Both the position numbers and the translations under genes were made by a program. The notes under the pieces were generated by a model. It saw nothing but the letters and a program-made list of their open reading frames with translations, ran no database searches and was not told the origin of the DNA. DNA of 64,000 nucleotides from Polycladomyces abyssicola (GTDB lineage: Bacteria > Bacillota > Bacilli > Thermoactinomycetales > JIR-001), in assembly GCF_018326425.1 (NCBI RefSeq), contig NZ_AP024601.1:153501-217500 (forward strand), written 5' to 3'. This document shows positions 1 to 10,324 of this stretch, piece after piece; positions within the stretch are counted from its first letter, which is position 1, and each line of letters opens with the position of its first letter.

Positions 1-1457
1 CTTTGGAACGGCGTTTCCAACCGATCCAGGTCGACGAGCCGACGCCGGAGGAAGCTATCCTGATTCTGCAGGGTCTGCGCGACCGTTATGAAGCGCATCA
101 TCGTGTGAAGATTACTGATGAAGCGATCGAAGCCGCGGTGAAACTGTCTGATCGTTACATCACTGACCGGTTCTTGCCGGACAAAGCGATCGACCTGATC
201 GACGAAGCGGCCTCCCGTGTCCGGCTGCGTTCCTACACGGTGCCGCCTGAGTTGAAAGAGCTGGAGCAAAAACTGGAGGAAGTGCGCAAGGAAAAAGATG
301 CGGCCGTGCAGAGTCAGGAGTTTGAAAAAGCCGCGTCCCTCCGCGATCGGGAACAAAAACTGCGTGAGGAATTGGAGGAGACGCGCAATCGGTGGAAAGC
401 CGATCAAGGCAAAACCGATTCCGAGGTGACGGCCGAAGATATCGCGGATATCGTCTCGCAGTGGACGGGTATTCCGGTGCGCAAATTGGCCGAGGAAGAG
501 ACGGAGCGCCTGTTGAAAATGGAAGAAATCCTGCATCAGCGCGTCATCGGACAGGATGAAGCGGTCAAAGCCGTTTCTCGGGCAATCCGCCGGGCGCGAG
601 CGGGATTGAAAGATCCGAAGCGTCCGATCGGGTCCTTCATCTTCCTCGGTCCGACCGGTGTGGGGAAAACCGAATTGGCCCGGGCGCTGGCCGAAGCGCT
701 GTTCGGGGATGAAAATGCGATGATTCGCATCGATATGTCCGAGTATATGGAGAAACACTCCACCAGCCGGTTGGTGGGAGCGCCTCCGGGATACGTGGGC
801 TACGAAGAAGGCGGCCAACTGACCGAAAAAGTGCGGCGCAAACCGTATTCGGTAGTGTTGTTCGACGAAATCGAAAAAGCGCACCCCGAAGTATTCAACA
901 TTCTGTTGCAAGTGTTGGAGGACGGTCGTTTGACCGACGGTAAGGGACGTTTGGTCGACTTCCGCAACACCGTGATTATCATGACCTCCAACGTTGGGGC
1001 GGACATGATTCGCAAAAGCACTCGACTCGGTTTCACGACGGGTGACAGTGACGGTTACGAGGACATGAAGGAAAAAGTGATGCAGGAACTCAAACGCAGT
1101 TTCCGTCCCGAGTTCCTCAACCGGATCGACGATGTCATTGTGTTCCACTCCCTGAAAGAAGAGCATTTGCAACAAATCGTCACCTTGATGTCCGAAGAAC
1201 TGCGTAAACGCCTGAAAGAACAGGACATTGACTTCGTGCTGACCGACAAGGCCAAAGAACACCTGGCCAAAGTCGGATTCGACCCACAATACGGTGCCCG
1301 TCCGCTGCGCCGTGCCATTCAGAAACACATCGAAGATCGGCTTTCCGAAGAGCTCTTGCGCGGCACGATTCAACGGGGTGATACTGTGAAAATCGATGTG
1401 AAGGACGGTCAGTTGACGGTGGAAAAAACGGAACTGAGTCCGTCTCATTCGCAGTGA
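1..1457 (+). CDS. clpC: ATP-dependent Clp protease ATPase subunit ClpC, 3' part (5' end outside window)
   Basis: About 484 C-terminal residues of the AAA+ unfoldase that feeds substrates to ClpP. The visible part starts at the end of the first ATPase module (ERRFQPI), then has a coiled middle region with a UVR-like stretch (about residues 100-140 of the fragment) typical of ClpC and not ClpB, then the second ATPase module with Walker [10 protein letters not shown] near residue 217, Walker [12 protein letters not shown], and the C-terminal D2-small domain. In Bacillales it closes the ctsR-mcsA-mcsB-clpC operon; the upstream genes would lie left of the window. A strong terminator follows directly. 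ClpC rather than ClpE/ClpB is supported by the UVR region and by radA-disA downstream. Confidence 0.96.
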   Translation, partial: LERRFQPIQVDEPTPEEAILILQGLRDRYEAHHRVKITDEAIEAAVKLSDRYITDRFLPDKAIDLIDEAASRVRLRSYTVPPELKELEQKLEEVRKEKDAAVQSQEFEKAASLRDREQKLREELEETRNRWKADQGKTDSEVTAEDIADIVSQWTGIPVRKLAEEETERLLKMEEILHQRVIGQDEAVKAVSRAIRRARAGLKDPKRPIGSFIFLGPTGVGKTELARALAEALFGDENAMIRIDMSEYMEKHSTSRLVGAPPGYVGYEEGGQLTEKVRRKPYSVVLFDEIEKAHPEVFNILLQVLEDGRLTDGKGRLVDFRNTVIIMTSNVGADMIRKSTRLGFTTGDSDGYEDMKEKVMQELKRSFRPEFLNRIDDVIVFHSLKEEHLQQIVTLMSEELRKRLKEQDIDFVLTDKAKEHLAKVGFDPQYGARPLRRAIQKHIEDRLSEELLRGTIQRGDTVKIDVKDGQLTVEKTELSPSHSQ

Positions 1458-1465
1458 CGGTTGCC

Positions 1466-1499
1466 AAGGCCCCTCTTGCGAGGGGCCTTCCGGTTTTCT
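1466..1499 (+). terminator. Rho-independent terminator after clpC
   Basis: A perfect 9-bp stem (AAGGCCCCT / AGGGGCCTT, 1466-1474 and 1481-1489) with a 6-nt loop lies 8 nt behind the clpC stop and is followed by a short T-rich tail. Confidence 0.8.
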
Positions 1500-1526
1500 G
1501 ACCAACGTGCCGAACCCGAATAATCG

Positions 1527-1535
1527 TGCTATAAT
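1527..1535 (+). promoter_or_regulatory. Extended -10 promoter for radA
   Basis: TGCTATAAT is a consensus extended -10 element between the clpC terminator and the radA start at 1570. No good -35 is visible, which extended -10 promoters tolerate. It implies radA-disA can be transcribed separately from the clpC operon. Confidence 0.55.
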
Positions 1536-1569
1536 GAGAATGAATATCGATGATGGATGGGGTCGCCAA

Positions 1570-2949
1570 GTGGCAAAAACGAAAAGCAAATTCGCCTGTC
1601 AAGAATGCGGGTACATATCGGCCAAATGGATGGGACGCTGCCCCGGATGCGGTGAATGGAACACCATGGTGGAAGAAAGAGAAACAACTGGATCCCGAGC
1701 AGGAGGATGGGGCGGTGTATCCCGTAAAAAACAACAGAAGGCTGTTCCAATCACACAGGTGGAACAGGCACGACAAACCCGTGCAGACACAGGCATTCGT
1801 GAACTGAACCGGGTACTGGGCGGCGGTGTGGTGCCGGGATCGCTCATCTTGGTGGGAGGAGATCCGGGCATCGGCAAATCAACGTTGCTGTTGCAGGCAT
1901 CATTTCAGTTGGCTACTCGCGGCGTCTCGGTACTCTATGTCTCGGGGGAAGAATCCACGGAGCAGACCCGGATGCGTGCCGATCGCCTCGGGGCGTTGGA
2001 TGAGCGTTTGCTGGTGGCAGCGGAAACGGACCTGACCGCCGTGGAGTCGCTGGTGGAGCAGGTAGAACCGAAAGTGTTGGTGATCGACTCCATCCAGACG
2101 ATATACCATCCCGACGTCGGATCGGCTCCCGGGAGCGTCGCGCAAGTGCGGGAATGCACCGGACAGTTGATGCGACTCGCCAAGGAACGGGGAGTAACGG
2201 TCATCATCGTCGGTCATGTCACCAAAGCGGGTGCGATCGCAGGTCCCCGACTGTTGGAGCATATGGTGGACGCGGTGTTGTATTTCGAAGGAGAGCGACA
2301 TCACACCTATCGAGTGCTTCGTGCCGTGAAAAACCGGTTCGGCTCCACCAATGAGATCGGTGTGTTTGAGATGAAGTCGGAAGGATTGGCCGAAGTATCC
2401 AATCCTTCGGAAATGTTTTTGTCCCAGCGTCCGTCCGGTGTGGCCGGTTCGGCCGTAACGGCGAGTGTCGAAGGAACACGGCCGATTCTGGTTGAATTGC
2501 AAGCGTTGGTGGCACCCACCAGTTTTGCGACCCCCAAACGGATGGCGACCGGTGTGGACCACCATCGTGTGGCGATGATTTTGGCCGTGCTGGAAAAGAG
2601 GCTGGGCATGTTTCTGCAAAATCAGGATGCTTACGTCAATGTGGTGGGAGGCGTGCGTTTGGACGAACCGGCCGCCGATTTGGCTGTAGCCGTCAGCATC
2701 GCTTCCAGTTTTCGCGATCGTCCAACGAGAGCGCGTGACGTCGTCATCGGAGAAGTGGGTTTAACTGGTGAGGTTCGGGGTGTTTCCCGAATTGAGCAGC
2801 GAGTGGCGGAAGCCCATCAAATGGGCTTTCAACGAGTCATTATCCCGGAGAAAAGCCGAAAAGGCTGGACGCCGCCGGCCGGGTTGGAAGTGATCGGGGT
2901 TTCGACGGTTGAAGAGGCATTGGAAGTCGCGTTGGGAGGGTCGGATTAG
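1570..2949 (+). CDS. radA: DNA repair protein RadA (Sms), branch-migration ATPase
   Basis: A 459-residue DnaB-like helicase family protein that acts in recombination intermediate processing. N-terminal zinc finger with C10, C13, C24, C27 (CQECG...CPGC); RecA-like core with Walker [11 protein letters not shown] at about 96-105; the RadA-specific KNRFG motif; C-terminal Lon-like domain. I start at GTG 1570 because [13 protein letters not shown] is the family's usual N-terminus; an in-frame ATG at 1507 would add 21 residues and would put the promoter inside the gene. The stop overlaps the disA start by one base. In Bacillus the RadA and DisA proteins are functionally linked. Confidence 0.95.
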   Translation: MAKTKSKFACQECGYISAKWMGRCPGCGEWNTMVEERETTGSRAGGWGGVSRKKQQKAVPITQVEQARQTRADTGIRELNRVLGGGVVPGSLILVGGDPGIGKSTLLLQASFQLATRGVSVLYVSGEESTEQTRMRADRLGALDERLLVAAETDLTAVESLVEQVEPKVLVIDSIQTIYHPDVGSAPGSVAQVRECTGQLMRLAKERGVTVIIVGHVTKAGAIAGPRLLEHMVDAVLYFEGERHHTYRVLRAVKNRFGSTNEIGVFEMKSEGLAEVSNPSEMFLSQRPSGVAGSAVTASVEGTRPILVELQALVAPTSFATPKRMATGVDHHRVAMILAVLEKRLGMFLQNQDAYVNVVGGVRLDEPAADLAVAVSIASSFRDRPTRARDVVIGEVGLTGEVRGVSRIEQRVAEAHQMGFQRVIIPEKSRKGWTPPAGLEVIGVSTVEEALEVALGGSD

Positions 2950-4028
2950 TGAGAGAAAAAAGTGAACGGGATCAATTTGTCAGCCGTGTGTTGCGTATGG
3001 TTGCTCCCGGAACCCAATTTCGTGAAGGATTGGACAATGTGTTGGGGGCCAAGACCGGGGCGTTGATCGTGGTGGGCTACGATGACAGCGTACGGGAGAT
3101 TGTGGATGGCGGATTCCACATTGACAGCCCTTTTTCGGCCGCTCATCTGTATGAGCTGGCCAAAATGGATGGCGCCATCATTTTAAGTGACGACGGGAAA
3201 CGCATTTTGTACGCCAACACCCAATTGGTGCCCAGCTCGTCCATCCCTTCGACGGAAACGGGGATCCGGCACCGAACGGCTCAACGAACGGCCCGGCAGA
3301 CGAACAAATTGGTCATCGCCATTTCCCAGCGGCGAAACGTGATCACGCTGTACCAGGGCAACTTCCGTTATGCGCTCAAGGATATCGGCGTCATTCTCAC
3401 CAAAGCCAATCAGGCCATCCAGACGCTGGAGAAGTACAAATCCGTATTGGATCAATCGACGACCAACCTGAGTGCATTGGAATTTGAAGAGTTGGTTACG
3501 TTAAACGAAGTGGCTATGGTGATCCAGCGGATCGAGATGGTATTGCGCATCAAGAGCGAAATCCAGACCTACATCAATGAGCTGGGGACGGAAGGCCGTC
3601 TGATCAGCATGCAGCTGGAAGAGCTGGTGGCCAATGTCGAAGACGAAGCGTATCGGCTGATCAAGGATTACTGTTATGATCCGCGTAAAATCTCGCCGGA
3701 GGACGTGTTAAAGGAACTGAAGGAACTGTCTGCGGATGAGTTGTTGGAACACAGCAACATTGTACGCATTTTGGGATATCCGTCGAATATCAATATTCAG
3801 GAAGAGGCCGTCTCACCGCGAGGGTACAGAATCCTGAACAAAATCCCGCGTCTTCCTGCCCCCATCATCCAAAAGCTGATCGACAAATTCGGTTCGTTGC
3901 CGCGTGTGATGATGGCGACGATCGAAGAGCTGGACGAAGTGGAGGGAATCGGAGACGTACGAGCCCGGGCCATCAAGGAGGGGCTGAAACGCATTCAGGA
4001 ACAGGTCTTTATTGACAGACATATCTAA
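2949..4028 (+). CDS. disA: DNA integrity scanning protein DisA, diadenylate cyclase
   Basis: Makes c-di-AMP from two ATP while scanning DNA for branched structures; delays sporulation on damage in Bacillus. 359 residues as in the family. The DAC domain carries the catalytic DGA (residues 74-76) and RHR (107-109) motifs; a helical spine follows; the C-terminus has helix-hairpin-helix motifs ([15 protein letters not shown]) for DNA binding. GTG start at 2949 overlaps the radA stop by one base, so the two are translationally coupled. Confidence 0.97.
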   Translation: MREKSERDQFVSRVLRMVAPGTQFREGLDNVLGAKTGALIVVGYDDSVREIVDGGFHIDSPFSAAHLYELAKMDGAIILSDDGKRILYANTQLVPSSSIPSTETGIRHRTAQRTARQTNKLVIAISQRRNVITLYQGNFRYALKDIGVILTKANQAIQTLEKYKSVLDQSTTNLSALEFEELVTLNEVAMVIQRIEMVLRIKSEIQTYINELGTEGRLISMQLEELVANVEDEAYRLIKDYCYDPRKISPEDVLKELKELSADELLEHSNIVRILGYPSNINIQEEAVSPRGYRILNKIPRLPAPIIQKLIDKFGSLPRVMMATIEELDEVEGIGDVRARAIKEGLKRIQEQVFIDRHI

Positions 4029-4133
4029 ATAACCTAGAATGAAACCACAACAAAACCTGCCAATTATGAAGGGAGATGACGTTTTTATCGTTCGCGGAAA
4101 CGGCATTTTAAAGGATTTGGGGGGTTCCCTTCT

Positions 4134-4838
4134 ATGTTCGCTAGAGCACTGCCCAGCTTTTTTACTATCGGGAACTTATTCTTAGGAATTATATCGATTA
4201 TCCTCGCTGTTCAGAGCGAGTGGCAATATGCTGCGATTATGGTCATTATCGGTATGTTGTTGGATGGTTTGGACGGCCGAGTGGCTCGCATGCTCAACAC
4301 GCAAAGCGAGTTCGGCAAAGAGCTGGATTCGCTGTCCGATGTCATCTCCTTCGGAGTAGCCCCCGCTTTAATCATGTATGTAGCGGTTTTGAAGGATTAC
4401 GATATCTGGGGATGGATCATCACCGCGGTGTTCCCCATTTGTGGTGCGTTGCGGTTAGCCCGATTCAACGTGCAACCGGGGATTCCCGGCTATTTTATTG
4501 GTTTGCCGATTACAGCCGCGGGCGGCGTGTTGGCGACGATGGTCCTGTACAGCGACCTCGTTCAGCGACCGATGTTGGTATTGGGCATGTTGCTGCTGTC
4601 GTATCTGATGATCAGTCAAATCAAGTACCCTAACTTCAAAAAAATCGGGTTTTCACGGAGCTCCTTTTGGATGGCTCCACTGTTGCTGGTTTTCATCGCG
4701 ATGATCGCCGTGCGTTATCCAGAGCAGTTTCCCAAAGTCGTATTTGTACCGCTTGCGTTGTATGCTTTTTACGGACTGATGAAAAAATCCATCCTCAAGC
4801 GGAGAAGAGAGGATTTGGAAGAACCGGTCGAGGAATAA
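4134..4838 (+). CDS. pssA: CDP-diacylglycerol--serine O-phosphatidyltransferase
   Basis: Integral membrane CDP-alcohol phosphotransferase that makes phosphatidylserine, the precursor of phosphatidylethanolamine. The signature DGx2ARx8Gx3Dx3D is intact: D47, G48, A51, R52, G61, D65, D69. Several hydrophobic helices follow and the C-terminus is charged. 234 residues. A GGGGGG ribosome-binding stretch precedes the ATG. The 105 bases between disA and pssA show no convincing promoter. In B. subtilis pssA sits elsewhere, so its place between disA and yacL is a local difference. Confidence 0.92.
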   Translation: MFARALPSFFTIGNLFLGIISIILAVQSEWQYAAIMVIIGMLLDGLDGRVARMLNTQSEFGKELDSLSDVISFGVAPALIMYVAVLKDYDIWGWIITAVFPICGALRLARFNVQPGIPGYFIGLPITAAGGVLATMVLYSDLVQRPMLVLGMLLLSYLMISQIKYPNFKKIGFSRSSFWMAPLLLVFIAMIAVRYPEQFPKVVFVPLALYAFYGLMKKSILKRRREDLEEPVEE

Positions 4839-4959
4839 CAAAAGGGAAAAGTTCAAAGAGAATGGGAATGAGGGTGACCATTTACCCGCGAGCGAGCAGG
4901 AAAACGGTCGACCCCAGAATCGCAAGTGGATTTCTTCACAAAACGCTGTCAGCAGTATC

Positions 4960-4989
4960 GCCGCCAAGTTGTTACTTGGCGGCTTTTTT
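4960..4989 (+). terminator. Rho-independent terminator after pssA
   Basis: A 10-bp perfect stem (GCCGCCAAGT / ACTTGGCGGC, 4960-4969 and 4974-4983) with a TGTT loop and six Ts. The rest of the gap 4839-5106 between the convergent pssA and the reverse gene shows nothing else recognisable. Confidence 0.88.
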
Positions 4990-5106
4990 ATCTGCTGTGA
5001 TGGATTTTGCAACCTTTTTTAAGGAAAACGCGTTGATTATAATACACACAGGTATATGATATTTTTGAATAATAGAAAAAAGTCGGATACCCTTGGCCCT
5101 TCCGCA

Positions 5107-5502
5107 TTATCGCAAGTTGAACACCCCCAGAGTGGACAGCTTGTCCGACTCCTGGTGCACGATCTCATCCAGGGGCAATTCCAGCAGATTGCACAAGGCG
5201 GTGAAATAGAATAGGTGTTTTCCCATTTCCGCTTTGACCACATCTTGACAATGGTCGCACAAGCGGCCGGACAAATGCGTCTTGAATCTGTCCTTTAATT
5301 CAGAAATCGAAGCCTCATAGTCCACTGGTTGTCGTGCTGCGTGGACTTCGATGCATCCGCATTCCGTTACGGCCTTCATCAGCGCGCGGTTGACGCGTGA
5401 GGTGGAATCTTGGAATTTGGAGGTTACATCGAGAAAACTGCGGTGGCGCAACAATAGGTCCGACACCTGCTTTTGAAACGAGGTCAGACGGCTGTCGCCC
5501 AT
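5107..5502 (-). CDS. Conserved hypothetical protein with paired cysteines
   Basis: A 131-residue soluble protein that I recognise only as a conserved Bacillales hypothetical family (labelled DUF1573 in some genomes from memory, not certain). The N-terminal half is a likely helical segment (FQKQVSDLLLRHRSFLDV) followed by RVNRA, a CGC motif and later LCDHCQ, then a hydrophobic helix (HLFYFTALCNLLELPLDEI). The four cysteines could bind a metal. No signal peptide. I use ATG 5502 since AAAGAGGTG lies 6 nt upstream; a GTG at 5511 would overlap that site. It is the only left-pointing gene in the first 61 kb and has its own sigma-A promoter. Confidence 0.75.
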   Translation of the reverse strand: MGDSRLTSFQKQVSDLLLRHRSFLDVTSKFQDSTSRVNRALMKAVTECGCIEVHAARQPVDYEASISELKDRFKTHLSGRLCDHCQDVVKAEMGKHLFYFTALCNLLELPLDEIVHQESDKLSTLGVFNLR

Positions 5503-5573
5503 CGTTTTCACCTCTTTCGTTGAGCTTGGATATGTCGGATGGATCAGGCAACGTTTGGAAAATGTCTATGCCC

Positions 5574-5603
5574 ATTATAGCTGTCAGGGAAACATGGTGT
5601 CAA
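5574..5603 (-). promoter_or_regulatory. Sigma-A promoter for the reverse gene at 5107-5502
   Basis: Read on the minus strand: TTGACA (5603-5598), 18-nt spacer, TATAAT (5579-5574), about 70 nt ahead of the start codon. Both hexamers match consensus exactly. Confidence 0.85.
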
Positions 5604-5638
5604 TTTGTTCAAACAAGGGGTTTACATCAAAAAATCTA

Positions 5639-5713
5639 TTGACGCTAATTTGTCAGGTATGATAATATAATGTTTTTAAATTTGTTGACATATCTCCAGG
5701 CATGTGATATCTT
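5639..5713 (+). promoter_or_regulatory. Tandem sigma-A promoters for carD
   Basis: The nearer promoter is TTGACA (5685-5690), 17 nt, then TATCTT (5708-5713) with an extended TGA just upstream. A second, weaker candidate is TTGACG (5639-5644), 16 nt, GATAAT (5661-5666). Both lie between the divergent gene at 5107 and carD. Confidence 0.75.
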
Positions 5714-5746
5714 GGAAATAGATATTGCCCTTTGGAGGTGGGTTGA

Positions 5747-6244
5747 TTGTTCAACATCGGTGACAAGGTGGTATATCCGATGCATGGCGCAGGCGTCATC
5801 GAATCGATCGAAGAGAAAGAGATTCTCGGTGAACGCAAGAAGTACTATGTCATGCGCATGCCGATCGGGGATATGAAAGTGATGATCCCGATGAACAATG
5901 TGCAAAGTATCGGATTGCGCGAAGTGGTGGATGAAGAGACTGTTGAGCGTGTCATTGTCCGGTTGCGCAATCGGGACAAGGGTTTGACGGACAATTGGAA
6001 TCGTCGATATCGTGCCAATATGGACAAGATAAAAAGCGGGGACATCTATGAAGTGGCAGACGTCGTCAGAAGCTTGATGCTCAGGGATCGCGAAAAAGGA
6101 TTATCCACCGGTGAACGCAAGATGTTGGACAATGCCCGCCAGATATTGATCAGCGAATTGGTTTTGGCCAAAGGAATGAATGAAGAACAAGCTTTCTCTC
6201 TGCTTGACGAATTGGTTTGTTCAACCGAAAATGCCTCCAGTTGA
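5747..6244 (+). CDS. CarD/CdnL-family RNA polymerase-binding regulator
   Basis: 165 residues. The N-terminal Tudor-like RNAP-interacting domain (FNIGDKVVYPMHGAGVI ... YYVMRMPIGDMKVMIPM) is followed by an all-helical DNA-contact domain. Proteins of this family stabilise open complexes through the RNA polymerase beta subunit. I use TTG 5747, 6 nt after GGAGGTG. In Bacillales a CarD-like gene often sits directly ahead of yacL, as here. The exact target promoters cannot be read from the sequence. Confidence 0.9.
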   Translation: MFNIGDKVVYPMHGAGVIESIEEKEILGERKKYYVMRMPIGDMKVMIPMNNVQSIGLREVVDEETVERVIVRLRNRDKGLTDNWNRRYRANMDKIKSGDIYEVADVVRSLMLRDREKGLSTGERKMLDNARQILISELVLAKGMNEEQAFSLLDELVCSTENASS

Positions 6245-6295
6245 AAGGTTCACAATAAAATCCCAGGAACCGGGTTTTCATTTCGAAGGATTGTC

Positions 6296-6301
6296 TATAA
6301 T
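6296..6301 (+). promoter_or_regulatory. Possible -10 box for yacL
   Basis: A TATAAT lies 27 nt ahead of the yacL start, but the -35 region (TTTTCA at 15 nt) is poor. The gene may mainly be read through from carD. Confidence 0.35.
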
Positions 6302-6327
6302 GAGTATTAAGAAGGAGGTGAAGCCCC

Positions 6328-7416
6328 ATGTTGAAGCGATTTGTGCATCTCGCCTTTGCATTGACTGGCGCAACGTTGGGGTACACGTTGGGTCCCGCGC
6401 TATTTGCGATGCTTCGTCAATCTCCCCTGAATTTCGGCGACGTACCCGCACCACATTACATCGGAGCCGTTTTGGGGGCGCTCCTCCTGTATCTGTCGGC
6501 GATATGGCTTTCAACCAATGTCGTGCAGTGGATAAAATGGAGCGAGGAACGGTTGGTGAAAATACCGGCCGCAGACATCCTGTTCGGTGCCTTGGGTCTC
6601 ATCTTCGGACTGATCGTCGCATTTTTGATCGAACCACCGTTGTCCAAACTGCCCATTCCTGGGATTTCGTCGATCCTTCCGTTTTTGGTCTCCGGGTTGT
6701 TGGGATATCTCGGGTTTCGAGTCGGTTACAAGAAGCGCGATGAACTCTTATCCATTTTTACGATGGGTCGCCAAGGCAAGGACCAAAAGAAAAAAGAATC
6801 GCGGGATATTGAACATAAAATCTTGGATACCAGTGTGATCATCGATGGCCGCATTTTTGACATTTGCCGTACCGGCTTTTTGGAAGGAACATTGGTAATC
6901 CCCAGCTTCGTGCTGGAGGAGTTGCAACATATAGCGGATTCTTCGGACGTGCTGAAGCGGAACCGCGGTCGCCGCGGTCTGGACATTTTGAACAAGATCC
7001 AAAAGGAACTTCGTATGGAAGTGCTGATTTATGAGGGCGATTTTGACGAAGTGTCCGAAGTGGACAGCAAACTGGTCAAGCTGGCCAAAGTGTTGTCGGG
7101 GAAAGTGGTCACCAACGATTTTAACCTGAATAAAGTATGCGAATTGCAGGGCGTCAAGGTGTTGAACATCAACGATCTGGCCAATGCGGTCAAACCGGTC
7201 GTCTTGCCGGGAGAAGAGATCAACGTCCAGGTGATCAAGGACGGTAAAGAGCACGGACAAGGTGTCGCCTATCTGGATGACGGCACGATGATCGTCATCG
7301 AAGGCGGCCGTGAGTACATCGGTGAACGGATTGACGTCCTGGTGACCAGTGTCCTGCAAACGTCCGCCGGTCGGATGATTTTTGCCAAGCCGAAATTGCT
7401 GGAACGTGCGCTATAA
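6328..7416 (+). CDS. yacL: PIN/TRAM domain membrane protein YacL
   Basis: 362 residues. Four hydrophobic segments in the first 130 residues anchor it in the membrane. A PIN nuclease domain follows, opening with LDTSVIIDGRIFDI (acidic residues D of DTS and DGR) and continuing with EELQHIAD and TNDFNLNK. A TRAM RNA-binding domain ends the protein (GQGVAYLDDGTMIVIEGG). The PIN-TRAM pairing predicts an RNA-directed nuclease at the membrane; the substrate is unknown. Start ATG 6328 follows AAGGAGGTG. Confidence 0.93.
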   Translation: MLKRFVHLAFALTGATLGYTLGPALFAMLRQSPLNFGDVPAPHYIGAVLGALLLYLSAIWLSTNVVQWIKWSEERLVKIPAADILFGALGLIFGLIVAFLIEPPLSKLPIPGISSILPFLVSGLLGYLGFRVGYKKRDELLSIFTMGRQGKDQKKKESRDIEHKILDTSVIIDGRIFDICRTGFLEGTLVIPSFVLEELQHIADSSDVLKRNRGRRGLDILNKIQKELRMEVLIYEGDFDEVSEVDSKLVKLAKVLSGKVVTNDFNLNKVCELQGVKVLNINDLANAVKPVVLPGEEINVQVIKDGKEHGQGVAYLDDGTMIVIEGGREYIGERIDVLVTSVLQTSAGRMIFAKPKLLERAL

Positions 7417-7442
7417 TAAAAACGGATCAATGGAGGCTGACC

Positions 7443-7477
7443 GCATCGCCCGCGGTGAAACAACCGTCGGGCGATGC
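7443..7477 (+). other. Strong intergenic hairpin between yacL and ispD
   Basis: GCATCGCCCG (7443-7452) pairs with CGGGCGATGC (7468-7477), 10 bp without mismatch, and the 15-nt loop can form a further CGGT/ACCG stem. There is no T-run, so it is not a normal terminator; it sits 25 nt ahead of the ispD start. Confidence 0.6.
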
Positions 7478-7501
7478 TGTGTCTGAAGGGGGATTTTCGG
7501 T

Positions 7502-8191
7502 TTGAGCGTAGGCGTCATCATCCCGGCCGCCGGACGGGGAAAGCGGATGGGGACCAAAGTAAGCAAACAATTTCTCCCGTTGGGGGACAAGCCTGTACTC
7601 ATTCATACGTTGATGGTGTTTGAAACCCATCCGGAAGTGGATGAGATCGTCGTGGTGGCCGGCGCTGGAGAAGTGTCTCGCGTCGAGGAGATGGTCGCGC
7701 AGTACGGCTTGGAAAAAATCAGTGCAGTTGCGACCGGTGGACAAGAACGGCAGGATAGCGTACGATCAGGACTGGAGCATTTGCAAACCGAATGGGTGCT
7801 GGTACACGATGCCGCTCGTCCGTTTGTCACTCACGGGCACATCACGGAGTTGCTAAAAGTGGTTCGCCTGCACGGAGCGGCCATTTTGGCCGTGCCGGTC
7901 AAGGATACGATCAAACAGGTGGACCCTGCCGGCATCGTGGAACGGACACCGGATCGCCAATCGTTGTGGGCGGTGCAGACCCCCCAAGCTTTTCGCCGTT
8001 CTCTGTTGGTACAAGCCCATCAGAGGGCCTTGGAACAGGGGATGACAGGAACGGACGATGCGATGTTGGTGGAAGAGTTGGGGATCGACGTCCGAGTAGT
8101 GATGGGGGATTATCAGAATATCAAGTTGACCACGCCCGAGGATTTGGCGATTGCGGAAGCGATCTGGAAAATGAGGGGTACGGAAAGATGA
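7502..8191 (+). CDS. ispD: 2-C-methyl-D-erythritol 4-phosphate cytidylyltransferase
   Basis: Third step of the MEP isoprenoid pathway: transfers CMP from CTP to MEP. 229 residues, the usual length. The CTP-binding loop [10 protein letters not shown] starts at residue 8, and VHDAARPF and ATPQ/VQTPQAF-type motifs follow. I use TTG 7502 behind GAAGGGGG. The stop codon TGA overlaps the ispF ATG (ATGA), so IspD and IspF are coupled. Confidence 0.96.
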   Translation: MSVGVIIPAAGRGKRMGTKVSKQFLPLGDKPVLIHTLMVFETHPEVDEIVVVAGAGEVSRVEEMVAQYGLEKISAVATGGQERQDSVRSGLEHLQTEWVLVHDAARPFVTHGHITELLKVVRLHGAAILAVPVKDTIKQVDPAGIVERTPDRQSLWAVQTPQAFRRSLLVQAHQRALEQGMTGTDDAMLVEELGIDVRVVMGDYQNIKLTTPEDLAIAEAIWKMRGTER

Positions 8192-8670
8192 TTCGCATCG
8201 GACAAGGTTTTGATGTGCATCAATTGGTTGAAGGGCGTCCGTTGATTATCGGGGGTGTGCGGATCCCGCACCCGCTGGGATTGTTGGGCCATTCCGATGC
8301 CGACGTGCTGTTGCACGCCATCACCGATGCGGTGTTGGGTGCGCTCGGTGAGGGGGATATCGGTAAGCATTTCCCGGACACGGACCCGGCTTACAAGGAT
8401 GCGGACAGTGCGGTGTTGCTCCGCGAAGTGTGGAAACTGGCCAAGGAAAAAGGGTATAAACTGGGCAACGTGGATGCCACAATCATCGCCCAAGCGCCGA
8501 AAATGGCACCGCACATCCCGGCCATGCGCGAACGGGTGGCGACATTGTTGGAGGCGGATGCGGATCAGGTGAACATCAAAGCGACCACCACCGAACGGCT
8601 TGGTTTCACCGGTCGGGGGGAAGGCATCGCGGCGATGGCTGTTGTCTGTCTGATCGCGCACCAAGCTTGA
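8188..8670 (+). CDS. ispF: 2-C-methyl-D-erythritol 2,4-cyclodiphosphate synthase
   Basis: 160-residue trimeric zinc enzyme that cyclises CDP-ME-2-phosphate, releasing CMP. Metal ligands D9, H11 (FDVH) and H43 (LLHAITDA) are present, as is the C-terminal [19 protein letters not shown] signature. The ATG at 8188 overlaps the ispD stop by 4 bases, as in many Bacillales. Confidence 0.97.
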   Translation: MIRIGQGFDVHQLVEGRPLIIGGVRIPHPLGLLGHSDADVLLHAITDAVLGALGEGDIGKHFPDTDPAYKDADSAVLLREVWKLAKEKGYKLGNVDATIIAQAPKMAPHIPAMRERVATLLEADADQVNIKATTTERLGFTGRGEGIAAMAVVCLIAHQA

Positions 8671-8703
8671 ACGGGACAGGAGAGCAGGAGGGAGTGGATC
8701 GAG

Positions 8704-10170
8704 ATGGCAAAAACGGTACGCACGCGTTACGCGCCCAGCCCGACGGGTCATTTGCATATCGGCGGGGCGCGAACGGCACTGTTCAGCTATTTGTATGCGA
8801 AAAAACACGGTGGTTCCTTTATCGTTCGCATCGAGGACACTGATGTGGAACGGAACGTGGCCGACGCCGAGCAAAAACAGTTGGCGGGATTGAAATGGCT
8901 CGGTATTGATTGGGATGAGAGCGTTGATGTGGGAGGACCCTACGGCCCGTACCGCTCAATGGAACGGTTGGACATTTACAAGCAGTATCTGGACAAGTTG
9001 TTGAAGGAAGGGCATGCCTATCCCTGCTACTGTACGCCGGAGGAGCTTGAACGGGAGCGGGAAGCTCAGCTGGCCCGCGGTGTCGCACCCAAATACTCCG
9101 GGCGGTGCCGTCACCTCACGCCGGAAGAACGAGCCAAGTTGGAAGCGGAAGGGCGCAAGCCCAGCATTCGTTTCCGTGTACCCGAAGGGCGCACGATCAC
9201 CGTGGAAGATGAAGTGCGCGGCCAGGTGCAATTCGAATCGGACGGAATCGGAGATTTTATTCTGGTACGTCCCGACGGACGGCCAACCTACAACTTCGCC
9301 GTGACCGTGGATGACGCGCTGATGGAGATCACCCATGTGGTGCGGGGAGAGGAGCACTTGTCCAATACGCCGCGGCAAATATTGCTGTACGAGGCGATGG
9401 GCTTCACGCCTCCGAAATTTGCTCACGTGTCGTTGATTCTCAATCCGGAAGGCAAAAAGATGAGCAAGCGGGACGAGTCGATCATTCAGTTTATCGACCA
9501 GTACCGCGAGTTGGGCTATTTGCCGGAAGCCTTGATCAACTTCATCGTATTGCTCGGTTGGGCTCCGGAAGGGGAAAAGGAGATCTTCAGCAAGGAAGAG
9601 CTGATTGAGCGCTTCTCCCTGGATCGTGTTTCCAAAGCGCCAGCTGTGTTTGATACCGGCAAACTGAAATGGATGAACAACCATTACATCAAACAGGCGC
9701 CGGTTGAACGCATCACGGAACTGGCCCTGCCGCACCTTGAAAAAGCCGGACGAATCACCTTGCCGCTCGACGAGGAAAAACGGGCGTGGGTGACGCGATT
9801 GGTCGGATTGTACCAGGAACAGTTGGACTACGTGGCGCAAATCGTGGAATTGTCGGAGATGTTCTTCCGCTCCAAGGTAACATATTCCGATGAGGCCAAA
9901 GAAGTGCTCGCTCAAGAACACGTCCCGGAAGTGATTGAAGCGTTCCTGAAACAGTTGGAGGGTGTAGATACGCTCACACCGGACGACATCAAGGCGAAGT
10001 TGAAACAAGTGCAGAAAGAGACGGGTTATAAAGGGAAACAGCTGTTCATGCCGATCCGTGCCGCAGTGACGGGAGAAGTGCACGGCCCTGATTTGCGCGA
10101 AACCTTGTCACTGCTGGGGCCGGAAACGGTTCGCACCCGTCTGCAACACTTTATGGAAAATCGGATATGA
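8704..10170 (+). CDS. gltX: Glutamyl-tRNA synthetase
   Basis: 488-residue class Ib synthetase. The HIGH-type motif HLHIGGAR is at residues 16-23 and the KMSKR loop (KKMSKRD) near residue 250; the C-terminal anticodon-binding helical domain is complete. In Bacillales it is normally non-discriminating and also charges tRNA-Gln, for later amidation by GatCAB; the sequence alone does not show this. RBS AGGAGGGAG precedes ATG 8704. Bases 10171-10324 behind the gene hold no gene and no clear terminator. Confidence 0.97.
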   Translation: MAKTVRTRYAPSPTGHLHIGGARTALFSYLYAKKHGGSFIVRIEDTDVERNVADAEQKQLAGLKWLGIDWDESVDVGGPYGPYRSMERLDIYKQYLDKLLKEGHAYPCYCTPEELEREREAQLARGVAPKYSGRCRHLTPEERAKLEAEGRKPSIRFRVPEGRTITVEDEVRGQVQFESDGIGDFILVRPDGRPTYNFAVTVDDALMEITHVVRGEEHLSNTPRQILLYEAMGFTPPKFAHVSLILNPEGKKMSKRDESIIQFIDQYRELGYLPEALINFIVLLGWAPEGEKEIFSKEELIERFSLDRVSKAPAVFDTGKLKWMNNHYIKQAPVERITELALPHLEKAGRITLPLDEEKRAWVTRLVGLYQEQLDYVAQIVELSEMFFRSKVTYSDEAKEVLAQEHVPEVIEAFLKQLEGVDTLTPDDIKAKLKQVQKETGYKGKQLFMPIRAAVTGEVHGPDLRETLSLLGPETVRTRLQHFMENRI

Positions 10171-10324
10171 TAATGGAAAGCTGGTTGCTTTTCTGATCAC
10201 AGGACAGGTCCATGCGGATGAAACTGTCCGTCTCAGGGGTGTCTTCGTCTCACATGCTTCTTTCGCTCGTCAGTTGGACCGCTCTGTGTTAAACTAAACA
10301 CAAACAGGCCATCTTCAACTTTAG

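Noticed and set aside
10171..10324. Possible further copy of the dispersed repeat after gltX (GATGAAACTGT, GTGTCTTCGTCTCA)
   Set aside because: Words do not occur in the right order or spacing; match too weak.
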